Source: Alistipes sp.
GTDB lineage: Bacteria; Bacteroidota; Bacteroidia; Bacteroidales; Rikenellaceae
Reading direction: 5' to 3'
NCBI GenBank assembly: GCA_017937765.1
Contig: JAGBCY010000010.1
Coordinates: forward strand, 1-64,000
Length of the DNA: 64,000 nucleotides
The notes under the pieces were generated by a model. The model saw nothing but the letters and a program-made list of their open reading frames with translations, was not told the origin of the DNA and did not search any database. Positions 54,488 through 63,992 of the stretch are shown one piece after another (the stretch's first letter is position 1; each line of letters starts with the position of its first letter). Both the position numbers and the translations under genes were made by a program.

Positions 54488-54510
54488 ATTGTTTGTGTTT
54501 TAGTTAGTTG

Positions 54511-56019
54511 TTACTCAATCTTTTGGAACACACGAACATAGTCTATCTCGTAGGTTGTGGGTAGGCTCGACTCCTCGATGCCCATCGCTCCTCCCCAGTT
54601 GCCGCCCCACGCGAGGTTGAGCTTCAAGTAGAAGGGATTGTAGAAGGGCCAAGTGTTGTAGTCGCCCTTGCCGTCGTTCTTAAACGTGAAGTGTAGCGCA
54701 CCGTCGAAGTAGAACTTCAGGTAGTCGGGGGTCCACTCCACTGCGTAGGTATGGAACTCCGATGTGGCCGTGGGAATGTGTATCTCGTTGGTCTTCTGCG
54801 TGCCGATAGAGTGGTAGTAGGCCTTGCAGTGTATCGACGACGAGACGTAGTTCTCGTGGTAGCCCACGTGCTCCATAATATCTATCTCGCCATCATCGGG
54901 CCACGCGCGGAAGTTCTTGGGCATCATCCAGAATGCGGGCCACGTACCCTTGCCTCGGCATAGCTTCAGGCGTCCCTCGAAGTAGCCGTAGGTCCAGCTC
55001 TGGACCGTATTCATACGCACCGAGCGCACCTTGCCGTCGATCTTCTGTGCCGTGATCTTTAGTGTGCCGTCCGACACCTCGGCGATGCGTGTGCCGTTGT
55101 ACTTGCCGCCCGATACGTAGTCCTGAAGCTCGTTGTTACCCCAGCCTCCATCGCCGGTCTCGTACCACCAGTTCTCGGGCGAGGGCGACGATACGCCTGC
55201 CGTGTCAAACTCGTCGTGCCATACGAGCTCGTAGCCCTCGGGGGCTGCGATGCCCGGCTCGATGTACTCCGCACCTGCGGGCTTAGAGAAGCCCTCGGGG
55301 GCGGTGAAGTTGAACCATACGTATATCTTTGTGAGGTTAGCGTTATCGGTGCAGTCGAGCGTTGTGAGCTTCTGCTGTCGCTGGATGTCGAGCTCCGAGA
55401 GATTGTTGCCCGAGCAGTCGAGATACTCCAACTTTGTGAGGGCCGTGACGTCGAGCTCCGTGAGTTCGTTATCCGAGCAGTCGAGATATGTCACCTCGGT
55501 AAAGTATGTCGCAAGCTCCGTCATCGACTTTATGCCCTTGCCCGCGCACTCTATGTGGCGAACCTCCGCGGCCTCCTTTGTCGATAGGATGCCATCGCCA
55601 TCCGTGTCGTGCTTCTCGACAAGTGCGGCGAGGAAGTTTGCGTCGGCGATGGCTACTGCCTCGATGTCGTAGTTCTGCTTGACGGTGAGGTTGTAGCTCT
55701 TACCCTTTGAACGGAACTCAACGACCGACTCGCGTACGTCTCCCGTCTTATTCTCCTCGACAGCGAGTTTCACGGTCGTTGTGCCTGCTACGCCGCCACT
55801 CGGCTGTGCCTTAATCCAGTCGGCCTTGGGATATACGCCCCACTCGTTATCAGCCTCAACAGTGACGCTCGCGGTCTGCTTCTCGTAGCTTACCGCCAAA
55901 ACCTCAACGCTGAGCGTGATGTTGCCTCCTGTCTGGGGAGTATCCTCCGCCTCATTGCCACACGCAGCGAACATTAATGCTGCCACCAAAAAGTTCAAAA
56001 TTAGATGCATACGTCTCAT
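54511..56019 (-). CDS. GH16 endo-beta-glucanase with BACON, EF-hand and leucine-rich repeats
   Basis: 502 residues; lipobox at FAAC (Cys20). Order: BACON-like domain (about 33-118); EF-hand-like loop DTDGDGILSTKE (138-149); short leucine-rich repeats of about 21 residues (YLDCSDNELTELDVTALTKLE, roughly 160-232); then the GH16 catalytic domain (about 262-502) with EIDIME (Glu378, Asp380, Glu383), the beta-bulge motif of laminarinases. Predicted to cut beta-1,3-glucan at the cell surface. The combination of accessory domains is unusual. MHLILNF at the fourth codon is an alternative start. Confidence 0.9.
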   Translation of the reverse strand: MRRMHLILNFLVAALMFAACGNEAEDTPQTGGNITLSVEVLAVSYEKQTASVTVEADNEWGVYPKADWIKAQPSGGVAGTTTVKLAVEENKTGDVRESVVEFRSKGKSYNLTVKQNYDIEAVAIADANFLAALVEKHDTDGDGILSTKEAAEVRHIECAGKGIKSMTELATYFTEVTYLDCSDNELTELDVTALTKLEYLDCSGNNLSELDIQRQQKLTTLDCTDNANLTKIYVWFNFTAPEGFSKPAGAEYIEPGIAAPEGYELVWHDEFDTAGVSSPSPENWWYETGDGGWGNNELQDYVSGGKYNGTRIAEVSDGTLKITAQKIDGKVRSVRMNTVQSWTYGYFEGRLKLCRGKGTWPAFWMMPKNFRAWPDDGEIDIMEHVGYHENYVSSSIHCKAYYHSIGTQKTNEIHIPTATSEFHTYAVEWTPDYLKFYFDGALHFTFKNDGKGDYNTWPFYNPFYLKLNLAWGGNWGGAMGIEESSLPTTYEIDYVRVFQKIE

Positions 56020-56052
56020 ATTATGGCTTACTTACATATTAATAGGTATAAA

Positions 56053-56085
56053 AAAGGCAAGCAGAGCAGTGCCCTGCTTGCCTTT
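56053..56085 (-). terminator. Hairpin inside the glucan operon
   Basis: Perfect 12-bp stem AAAGGCAAGCAG/CTGCTTGCCTTT, 9-nt loop, then TTTTTATA on the minus strand, between the glycan-binding protein and GH16. It could reduce enzyme expression relative to SusCD. Confidence 0.8.
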
Positions 56086-56097
56086 CGTTGTTAGATG

Positions 56098-58656
56098 TTA
56101 CTCCTCCTCGCGGTGCTCCTGGAAGATGATATCCTTGATGTTTACAACGGTGTTCTCTGCACAGCCACCGAAGTCGAAGAAGAGGCTAATCTTCTCCATA
56201 TCGATACCAGGCATATTAGGCACCTTGTAAACGAAGTCCTCATAAGCGGTGAGAGGATGACGATCCGCAAAGTAGAATGTGTTGTCGTCGCCAGTCTTCA
56301 CCAACTTAATGGTTACGCCAGGGTGATCTACTGTTGAGTTCATTACCAAGTAGAAGTCGTAGCTCTTGTCGGCAGATGAACTCATTGTTGTACGGAATGC
56401 CATCTGTGCCTGCCACTGATCGGTAGTGGCCAGAGGAAGAGTGATGGTATAATCATTTGTACCATTCTCCTCAAAACCAAACTGGTCATTGATAATAGCA
56501 CCCCAGCCTGGTGCGTAGTGATAGAACATCTCCTCAACGGTCATCGAGAGCCACAAGTTGCCCTCATAAGTAGGATCGTAGATAGTCTGATCACCGAACT
56601 TAGCCTTCTTAACCTCCATATCGAGGATGCCGTCGTTGTCGGTGAAGTAGAATGTGTAGTAACCAGGCTCTGTACCCTCGATAGTGTGGATGTTACCATC
56701 GTCACCAGGGATATGGAACAGACCGTTGTCCGTAACTACGCCATACTTATCCTTTGTCCACTCAACGCCCCAGTCAGACTGACCGAATACCTTGATAGAA
56801 CCACCCTCAGCCTTCATAGCCAAAGTGATGCGGTAGGTGTTCTCGCCAATCTTAGCGCAAGGCAGCGGAGCCTCGCCAGTGTTCCAGCCGATGAGGTTGT
56901 CTACCGTAGGCTTACCACCACCGTCACCGATGATCCACAAAGCCTTGCCATTGTCGTAGGTAGCCTTCTCGCCATTGAACATAGGAACAACCTTGAACCA
57001 CTTACCATCCCACGATACGCGGTAGTCGCCAGTCTCGGCCAAGAACTTCAAGTTCGAAGCATCAACAACCTCAAAGAAATCGGGGTCGATCCAAGCCTCC
57101 TCAAAGTTAACACCTGTAACAGGAATAACCTGATCCTTAGCCAGTGATAGCTCAGCAAAGCCTGAAGCTACATCCTCGCCGTCGAACGTAACGGCGGGAG
57201 CCTTGAAGTCGCGAGCCTTGAAGATCATCTGCCAGTAGCAACCAGGATTCTCGGCAACAACAACGAGCTTAGACTCGGTGATCTCCTTAACGTGGAATAC
57301 GGGGTTCTCCCATACGTAATCCGAAGGAACGTATACCATAGGAGTATTAGCTGCAAGAGTGATAGTTGAGCCATCGAACGTATAAGTGCTCTCGGTGAGC
57401 GACCACTCGATGTCGATATCGGGCTCAGCACCGGGGTTAGGGCCAATCATAGTTACACCCCAGTTGATATACATCAAACCGTCGGGACCGGGGTTGTAGA
57501 TATACTTACCATCAGGAGTGAAGGTAATCTCATCGTCGTACAAACCGAATGCAGCCTTATCCTGTGCGGGTGCTGACCACCAGCCTGCAGGGTTATCAAC
57601 AGACTCACCGCAACCGAGGTGACCCTGAGCATCAGCATCCATTACCCATACCTTACCAGCTGCGTCGGTACCTGCGAGCAACTCCTCAGGACCTGCTACG
57701 TGTACGAAAGGCACGAACTGATACTTCCAAGCGATACCGCCACCACCATTCTCGGTGGGCTCCTCGTTAACGAGCGACAAGGTCTTGCGGATAGTACCTA
57801 CGTTAGTCTCGAGGAAACGGTAGCGAGGATTGTCGATAGCTGTCTGGTGAGGGATATACGAGAGGTTGTGGCCGGGCTCGAGCACGAGGTAGATCTCCTC
57901 GATACCTGCTGCGTTCCAGTTGTTCTCGATAGAGTAAGCACAAGTGAAGGCCTCGATAGGTGCCTGGTAGTCCTGCTCGTCGTTAGCATAGTTACCGGGA
58001 TAGTTACCACCGGCTGCCATACCCCAGTTTACGTATACAACGCCATCATCACCTGGGTTGTAAGTATACTCACCACCCTCGGTGAATGTAATAGTATCGT
58101 CGTACATACCAGCACCATCCTTACCGTTAGGACCGCACTTCCACCAGTCGGTACCGTCGGTAGTAGCCTGACCCGTATCAGCGTTGATAGAGCCGCAACC
58201 AAAGTGGCCGTCAGTCTCCTTATCCCACTGCCAAGTGTTGGCCAAAGCCTTCATATAAGGCGATGCGTCGAATGGATCGCGATAGGTGTTCTCCATAGTG
58301 AACTCGAGCTCTCTCGAACCCACCGATATACCGTGAGCGTTGTATGCCTTAACCTCCACACGGTAGGTGCCAGCATCGCGGAAACGCAATGAGATACCGT
58401 TGCCCGTGTAAGCGTAGGTCTTGTTAGCCTTGCCATCAACCGACTGATCACCGAAGATGAACATAGGAACCATACCCGTGTTATTCATCGTGAAGGTAAC
58501 GTAGTTAGTCTCCTGATCGATGTCGATGGTTACATCGAAATCATTTGCCGAGGGCACCTTATTCTGGTCCAACTCAACATAATCGGTGGTACAACCGACC
58601 GTGAGCATCGACACAGCCATAAGAGCCGCAGCCATATATTTAAACAATCGTTTCAT
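56098..58656 (-). CDS. Surface glycan-binding lipoprotein (SusE/F position)
   Basis: 852 residues, lipobox at TVGC (about Cys22). An Ig/PKD-like domain (about 40-125) is followed by two clearly duplicated modules (about 135-310 and 330-495) sharing GHFGCG/GHLGCG, the WW pair, MYDDTITFTEGGEYTYNPG versus LYDDEITFTPDGKYIYNPG, and VNWG/INWG. A further beta domain and a jelly-roll-like C-terminal domain (about 705-850) follow. It probably captures the glucan beside SusCD. No catalytic residues are recognisable. Confidence 0.82.
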   Translation of the reverse strand: MKRLFKYMAAALMAVSMLTVGCTTDYVELDQNKVPSANDFDVTIDIDQETNYVTFTMNNTGMVPMFIFGDQSVDGKANKTYAYTGNGISLRFRDAGTYRVEVKAYNAHGISVGSRELEFTMENTYRDPFDASPYMKALANTWQWDKETDGHFGCGSINADTGQATTDGTDWWKCGPNGKDGAGMYDDTITFTEGGEYTYNPGDDGVVYVNWGMAAGGNYPGNYANDEQDYQAPIEAFTCAYSIENNWNAAGIEEIYLVLEPGHNLSYIPHQTAIDNPRYRFLETNVGTIRKTLSLVNEEPTENGGGGIAWKYQFVPFVHVAGPEELLAGTDAAGKVWVMDADAQGHLGCGESVDNPAGWWSAPAQDKAAFGLYDDEITFTPDGKYIYNPGPDGLMYINWGVTMIGPNPGAEPDIDIEWSLTESTYTFDGSTITLAANTPMVYVPSDYVWENPVFHVKEITESKLVVVAENPGCYWQMIFKARDFKAPAVTFDGEDVASGFAELSLAKDQVIPVTGVNFEEAWIDPDFFEVVDASNLKFLAETGDYRVSWDGKWFKVVPMFNGEKATYDNGKALWIIGDGGGKPTVDNLIGWNTGEAPLPCAKIGENTYRITLAMKAEGGSIKVFGQSDWGVEWTKDKYGVVTDNGLFHIPGDDGNIHTIEGTEPGYYTFYFTDNDGILDMEVKKAKFGDQTIYDPTYEGNLWLSMTVEEMFYHYAPGWGAIINDQFGFEENGTNDYTITLPLATTDQWQAQMAFRTTMSSSADKSYDFYLVMNSTVDHPGVTIKLVKTGDDNTFYFADRHPLTAYEDFVYKVPNMPGIDMEKISLFFDFGGCAENTVVNIKDIIFQEHREEE

Positions 58657-58713
58657 AATTTCACTGTTTTAGATTATCGTTATAGATTATCCCTTTGATT
58701 GTCCAACGGGCTA

Positions 58714-60216
58714 TTAGTAGCCTACGTTCTGTACGAGGTTAGGATCCTTGTCAACCTCCGACTGGGGCAATGGCCAGTACTTCTTGCCACTATTCCAACC
58801 CTGAGTACGCCACTCGTGTGTGCCTGCTGCCAAAACAGTCTCGGCAAGACCCGAGCGAACGAGATCCCAGTAACGCTTACCCTCGCCCACGAACTCCTTG
58901 TGACGCTCCTGGATGATAGCCTCACGATCGGTGCCCGTGTCGCTGCAGTTAGCGCGCTGACGTACCTGCTGCAAGTACTGCGAACCATCCTTGCCAGAGA
59001 GGACTGCAAGCTCAGCTGCGTTGAGAAGAGTCTCAGCATAGCGGTAAACGCGGATGTTGTTACCATAGTTCATATCGCCATCAGCGAGCTGACCGTGGTT
59101 ACCGTTCACGCGTGCAACATACTTCTTGAGGAACAAGCCGGTGTACTGCCAACGCTCCTCGCCGAGAGTCAAGTCGGGGAACTCCTCGTAGAAGTTGAGG
59201 ATAGAGCCAGCACGACGTGTGTCACCCTCCTCGAACATTGCCCAAGCCGAGGGAGCTACGGGACCGAAGCCCCAGCCACCAACGTAGCCCGATGCTGCGG
59301 GAGCACCCGTAACGCCGATAAGCATAGGATATACAGTACCACCAGTTGCAAGAGGCGCGCCCCAAGAGCGAACAGCACCCTCAGAGATGTAGTTGATCTC
59401 CCAGATAGACTCCGAGTTCCACTCGCCTGTCTCCAACCAGATTGAAGCATAGTCAGCAACAAGAGCATACTGGCCCGAGTTGATGATCTCCTCCATATAA
59501 CCGAGAGCCTCCGAGTAGCGTGTCTCGTCGTTCTGATACATAACCATCTCCGCATAGAGCATATAGGCCATAGCCTTAGTCACGCGACCCTCCTCGCCTG
59601 CAACGGCACGCATAGGAAGGGCATCCATCTCGAATACCGACTCAAGACCCTCAACGCACTTGGCGTACACCTCGTCAGCCGTGAGCTGCTTGGTGAAGTA
59701 GGGAGCCTCGAGGTTCTTCTCGTAGTAGGGGATGTTACCCCAATACTTCCACAACAAGTTGTAGTAGAAGGTTCTCAAAACTGTAGCCTCAGCAACGTAG
59801 CGAGCCTTCGTAGCATCGTCCATACCGGGAACACGGTCGACGTACTCCAGCACGATGCACGAACGGTTAACGCCCGAGTAGCAGATAGTCCAGATACGGT
59901 CGAGCTGCTCGGTAGAGGTAAGCGTGTAGTAGTGAGTCTTAACGATTGACGGCTGGTCACCCTCGTTCGAACCACCGCAATAGATATCGTCGGCCATAAC
60001 ATCGGGCGTGAGAGTCAGGGCGTTAACATACTGATCGAAGTAGTCGAGCCACTCCAATGAGTCGTACGCTGCAACCAACGACTGGTACATACGAGCCTCG
60101 TCAATGAAGTACTCGTCCATAGGCTCCGAAGAGTTATGCTTCACGGTAACGAAGTCCTTACCGCACGATGAAAGCAATACTGCGATTGCGCTAAGTGCAA
60201 AAAATATCTTTTTCAT
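58714..60216 (-). CDS. susD: SusD/RagB-family nutrient-binding lipoprotein
   Basis: About 500 residues; lipobox LLSSC. TPR-type helical SusD fold: EARMYQSLVAAYDSLEWLDYFDQY, FYYNLLWKYWGNIPYYEK, YAETLLNAAELAVL and RHKEFVGEGKRYWDLVRSG are family landmarks. Forms the lid of the SusC channel. The start is taken at MKKIFFAL; MMIMKK gives two further ATGs just upstream. It lies 20 bases after the susC stop. Confidence 0.94.
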   Translation of the reverse strand: MKKIFFALSAIAVLLSSCGKDFVTVKHNSSEPMDEYFIDEARMYQSLVAAYDSLEWLDYFDQYVNALTLTPDVMADDIYCGGSNEGDQPSIVKTHYYTLTSTEQLDRIWTICYSGVNRSCIVLEYVDRVPGMDDATKARYVAEATVLRTFYYNLLWKYWGNIPYYEKNLEAPYFTKQLTADEVYAKCVEGLESVFEMDALPMRAVAGEEGRVTKAMAYMLYAEMVMYQNDETRYSEALGYMEEIINSGQYALVADYASIWLETGEWNSESIWEINYISEGAVRSWGAPLATGGTVYPMLIGVTGAPAASGYVGGWGFGPVAPSAWAMFEEGDTRRAGSILNFYEEFPDLTLGEERWQYTGLFLKKYVARVNGNHGQLADGDMNYGNNIRVYRYAETLLNAAELAVLSGKDGSQYLQQVRQRANCSDTGTDREAIIQERHKEFVGEGKRYWDLVRSGLAETVLAAGTHEWRTQGWNSGKKYWPLPQSEVDKDPNLVQNVGY

Positions 60217-60236
60217 AATCATCATTCGGTTTTAAA

Positions 60237-63200
60237 TTAGAAAGTAAGGTTTACACCAACCGAGAAGGTACGTGACTGAGGATATACACCACGGTCGATA
60301 CCTGCCTCTGTACCGAAGCCATTACCACCGGTAACCTCAGGATCGCAACCAGTGTACTTCGTCAAAGTAAAGAGATTCTCTGCCATCACGAATACGCGGA
60401 GACGCGAAATGGCAACCTTCTTAGTGAGCTCAACGGGCAGAGTGTAACCAATCTGCATATTGCGGCAGCGCAAGAACGAGCCATCCTCCAACCAGAGGTC
60501 AGATACGCGGTAGTTCTCGTTAGCCGAGTCGAACATAAAGCGAGGATACTTATTCGTAGAGCCCTCACCTGTCCAACGGTTCAAGATAGACTTGTTGAGG
60601 TTAACGTAGTAGAGGTCGGTACGACGCGATACGTTGAAGATCTCGCAACCGGCCTGGCCCTGCAACAACATATTGAAATCGAGACCCTTCCACTCGAAGC
60701 CGAGGTTCATACCGAATGTCCAGTCGGGCATACCCTTACCGAGCATCGTGCGGTCGCCGTCGTCGATAACGCCATTGCCATCGAGATCCTTGAAGCGAAC
60801 GTCACCGGGAGCTGCCTTAGGCTGCAACAATGCGCCATCAGCATTCACGTGAGCGTTAACCTCGTCCATATTCTGGAAGATACCGTCGGTCTTGTAACCA
60901 TAGAAGTAGGGGAACGGCAAACCGATTGAACCGCGAGTAAGCTGACCAATCTTGTGGCTAGAGCCGTAGAGGTGTGTAGAGTCGTCACCGAGGTAGGTGA
61001 GCTCGTTGGTGTTGTAGGTTGCGTTAGCCGAGATGTGGTAGTTGAACGAACCAGCTGAGTCGCGCCAGCCAATCTCGAACTCGATACCGCGGTTAACCAT
61101 ATCACCGAGGTTACCCGTAGGTGCTGAGTCACCAGCGTAGCCGGGAACGGGCATCGAGAGAAGCATACCTGCGGTCTTCTTGTTATACCAGTCGAATGTG
61201 AATGTCAAGCGGTTATCGAAGAAGCCTGCATCCAAACCGATATCGGTCTGACGTGACTCCTCCCAACGTGCATCGGGGTTAGCAAGGCCCGAAGGCTTTG
61301 CACCGAGGGTGATAACCTCCGAACCGTTGGCACCCGAACCGAATACGTAGTTGTTACCCGAGTTCATATACACGGCATATACGAAGTTGCCGATGGCGTC
61401 GTTACCGTTGATACCCCAAGATGCGCGGAGCTTCAAAGTAGAGAGCCAATCAACGTTATCCATAAATGCCTCGTTCTTGATGTTCCAACCTGCTGATACT
61501 GACGGGAAGTTACCCCACTTGTTGTTGTCACCAAAGCGGCTCGAACCATCACGACGGAAGGTTACCTCGGCCATATAACGCTCGTCGTAGTTGTACGACA
61601 AACGACCGAAGTATGATGCCAAGCGATAGGGGATAGAGTTCCAAGAACCCCAGCCGTTACGGTGGCCGTCAGACTGCTGACCGAGAGTGTTGTTAACGGT
61701 GATCTTATAGGGATCGTAGGGGTACATAATACCCTGAGCCGATGCGCCCACGTTCTGTGATGTAGATGAGATAGCAGACTGACCCAAGAGGATGGCGATA
61801 GAGTGCTTGCCGAAGGTCTTATCGTAAGAGAGGACGTTCTCGATCTGATACTGCAAGCCGCGGTTCATCTCCTGCGATACAGACTCAGCGTAGTTAACCT
61901 TGTCGGTAACGGTTGCATTACCATCCTTGTCGTAGGTAGTCTCTGCCGATACGGTGTTGTAGCTATAACGCTTAGACGAGAGGAAGTACTGCTTGTTGTA
62001 GCCGTGGTTGCCCCAGAATGCGAGGTCGACACCCACTGAAGAGCGGAACTTAAGACCGTCGTAGAGCTGAAGCTCGCCTACGAAGTTGGCGATGAACTTG
62101 TCGGTCTCATACTTCGTGCCGGGCAATGAGAGGAATGCCAGAGGGTTAGACTGCTCGTTGTAGATGTTGCCATCAACAACAGTGTAGGGACGGCCGTTAG
62201 CATCGCGAACGATGTGCTCGTAGCCATCGGGATACATAGTCTTGTATGCCTCCTCCTCCTCTGGAGTTGCGTAGATGTCCAACAGCGGCGACATTGTGAT
62301 AGCCGAGCCGAGGGGTGAACCATACTCCGAGTTAGCCTCGATACCTGTTGATAATATGCGCGCGTACGATACAGATGTCTGTACAGTCAGCTTGTTGAGC
62401 CAATCGCGGTTCTTCGAGCTATCGAATACGGTAGCACCGATATTTGAGCGGATTGTGAGACGCTCGTAGTTCGAACGGTCGAAGTTACCACCAACGATAC
62501 CCTCGTGTGTGAGGTAACCAGCCGAGAGTGCGTAGTTGACGCTCTCCGAACCACCCATAATCGAGAGGTCGTGCTTCATAATAGGAGCGTTGCTGTTCAA
62601 CGTCTCGCTTACCCAATCGGTACCCTCACCAAACTCGTAAGGATTGTCGTAGATGGGAGCCTGGCCAGCGTTGATGTAACCCTCGTTCATAATGGTTGCA
62701 TACTCCGTAGCGTTGAGCACCTGAGGCTTACGCCAGGGGTTCTGCCAGCCGTATGAGAAGTCGTAGCTAACGGTAGCGCGGCCCTTCTGGCCCTTCTTCG
62801 TAGTAACGAGGATAACACCGTTAGCAGCACGAGCACCGTAAACGGCACCTGAAGCGGCATCCTTCAACACCTCGATACGCTCGATATCGTTGGGGTTGAG
62901 GTAGTCGATACCACCCGAAATGGCCATACCGTCGACGATGTACAAGGGCTCAGAGTTGTTGATTGAGCCGACACCACGCACGCGTACCTGTGCTGATGCA
63001 TCGGGAGCACCCGAAGGAGCGGTAACGGTAACACCCGAGGTCATACCCTGAAGTACGTTCTGGATGCGGTTGTTCGACTGAGCCTTAAGGTCGTCAGCCG
63101 TGATAGATGAGATTGCTGCGGTTACAACGCTCTTCTTCTGCGTACCATAACCAACAACTACAACCTCGTCTACGTTGAGTGTATCTTCCTCAAGAATAAT

Positions 63201-63479
63201 GTCATAGACCATTCTTCCCCCCCCCACAACAACGTTCTGGGGAACGTAACCGATGAAAGATACTACCAATGTCTGGCCATCGCGAGCCTCAATTGCAAAT
63301 GCACCATTGAGGTCGGTAGATGTGCCGACTGTTGTACCATCGACAACAACTGCTGCACCGATGATTGGCGAGCCTGCTGCGTCCTTAACGGTACCCTTCA
63401 CTTGTTGAGCAAATGCCGAAGCAGTGCCCACGCATAAGATCGCAAGGATCAAAGCGATTCTTTGAGTAAAGTTTTTCAT
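60237..63479 (-). CDS. susC: SusC/RagA-family TonB-dependent transporter
   Basis: 1080 residues. Signal peptide (cut near AFAQ), carboxypeptidase-regulatory-like domain (about 26-97), TonB-box-like DEVVVVGYGTQKK, plug with VRVRGVGSINNSEPLYIVDG, then a 22-strand-type barrel ending FSVGVNLTF. Imports glucan oligosaccharides with SusD. A run of nine G on the coding strand (63217-63225) encodes part of VGGG (85-88). First gene of the glucan operon, after a leader of about 430 nt. Confidence 0.95.
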   Translation of the reverse strand: MKNFTQRIALILAILCVGTASAFAQQVKGTVKDAAGSPIIGAAVVVDGTTVGTSTDLNGAFAIEARDGQTLVVSFIGYVPQNVVVGGGRMVYDIILEEDTLNVDEVVVVGYGTQKKSVVTAAISSITADDLKAQSNNRIQNVLQGMTSGVTVTAPSGAPDASAQVRVRGVGSINNSEPLYIVDGMAISGGIDYLNPNDIERIEVLKDAASGAVYGARAANGVILVTTKKGQKGRATVSYDFSYGWQNPWRKPQVLNATEYATIMNEGYINAGQAPIYDNPYEFGEGTDWVSETLNSNAPIMKHDLSIMGGSESVNYALSAGYLTHEGIVGGNFDRSNYERLTIRSNIGATVFDSSKNRDWLNKLTVQTSVSYARILSTGIEANSEYGSPLGSAITMSPLLDIYATPEEEEAYKTMYPDGYEHIVRDANGRPYTVVDGNIYNEQSNPLAFLSLPGTKYETDKFIANFVGELQLYDGLKFRSSVGVDLAFWGNHGYNKQYFLSSKRYSYNTVSAETTYDKDGNATVTDKVNYAESVSQEMNRGLQYQIENVLSYDKTFGKHSIAILLGQSAISSTSQNVGASAQGIMYPYDPYKITVNNTLGQQSDGHRNGWGSWNSIPYRLASYFGRLSYNYDERYMAEVTFRRDGSSRFGDNNKWGNFPSVSAGWNIKNEAFMDNVDWLSTLKLRASWGINGNDAIGNFVYAVYMNSGNNYVFGSGANGSEVITLGAKPSGLANPDARWEESRQTDIGLDAGFFDNRLTFTFDWYNKKTAGMLLSMPVPGYAGDSAPTGNLGDMVNRGIEFEIGWRDSAGSFNYHISANATYNTNELTYLGDDSTHLYGSSHKIGQLTRGSIGLPFPYFYGYKTDGIFQNMDEVNAHVNADGALLQPKAAPGDVRFKDLDGNGVIDDGDRTMLGKGMPDWTFGMNLGFEWKGLDFNMLLQGQAGCEIFNVSRRTDLYYVNLNKSILNRWTGEGSTNKYPRFMFDSANENYRVSDLWLEDGSFLRCRNMQIGYTLPVELTKKVAISRLRVFVMAENLFTLTKYTGCDPEVTGGNGFGTEAGIDRGVYPQSRTFSVGVNLTF

Positions 63480-63913
63480 AGGCTTTAAAATTATTAATTA
63501 AGTTGTTTGTGTGTGTTCTTACCATTTAGTTTGTCTGCCTCTGCCTGCCTTTGTTCGTCTCATTTTTGCAGCTTGCGGCAGTCTTTTATGGTTGTCGCCG
63601 TCTGCCTCATTTTTGCAGCTTGCGGCAGTCTTTTATGGTTGTCGCCGTCTGCCTCATTTCGTAGCTCGCGGCAGTCTGTTTCTTTTGATATGCTCCCGTT
63701 TGCTTTTCTAGCAACCAACTACCGTTTACCTCTTGCGTCTTTGTGGATGTTCAATTGCCTACTGTATTTCGAAATATGTTTGTCTCGTTGTGATGTCTGT
63801 ATGTAGCGTCCAACCCCCGGTTACGGCCGAGGCACGATGTTTGAGTATATTCTGCTGTTTTCTCTGAAGAGAAGCGGTGTGGATATGCTCTGTTTGCTAC
63901 AAATTTGCTACTA
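63480..63913 (-). promoter_or_regulatory. Long susC leader region
   Basis: Between the predicted promoter and the susC ATG there are about 430 nt. It holds 47-bp tandem repeats and stop-start-linked mini-ORFs (63522-63658); the remainder (63680-63913) shows no recognisable gene, riboswitch or hairpin. Confidence 0.55.
63559..63681 (-). repeat. 47-bp tandem repeat, about 2.6 copies
   Basis: Copies begin at 63559, 63606 and 63653; the first two are identical and the third is partial and divergent. On the minus strand each unit runs from ATGAGGCAGACGG to CTGCAAAAATGA. Confidence 0.9.
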
Positions 63914-63921
63914 TAAAGGTA
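63914..63921 (-). promoter_or_regulatory. susC promoter -7-like element (TACCTTTA)
   Basis: One mismatch to TAnnTTTG; CTTG lies about 20 bp upstream. It predicts transcription starting near 63909. Confidence 0.55.
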
Positions 63922-63972
63922 AGTATTTTTTATTTTCCGAACAAGTTTTATTTTAATAAAAAACCTCTCTAT

Positions 63973-63992
63973 TTATTCTAAATATAGAATAA
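63973..63992. promoter_or_regulatory. Perfect inverted repeat upstream of the susC promoter
   Basis: TTATTCTA-AATA-TAGAATAA, centred about 65 bp upstream of the -7 element. It is a possible activator site, or the end of a transcript beyond the window. Confidence 0.45.

Noticed and set aside
63559-63681. CRISPR array from repeated units
   Set aside because: Direct tandem repeats with no spacers; only 2.6 copies and no cas genes.
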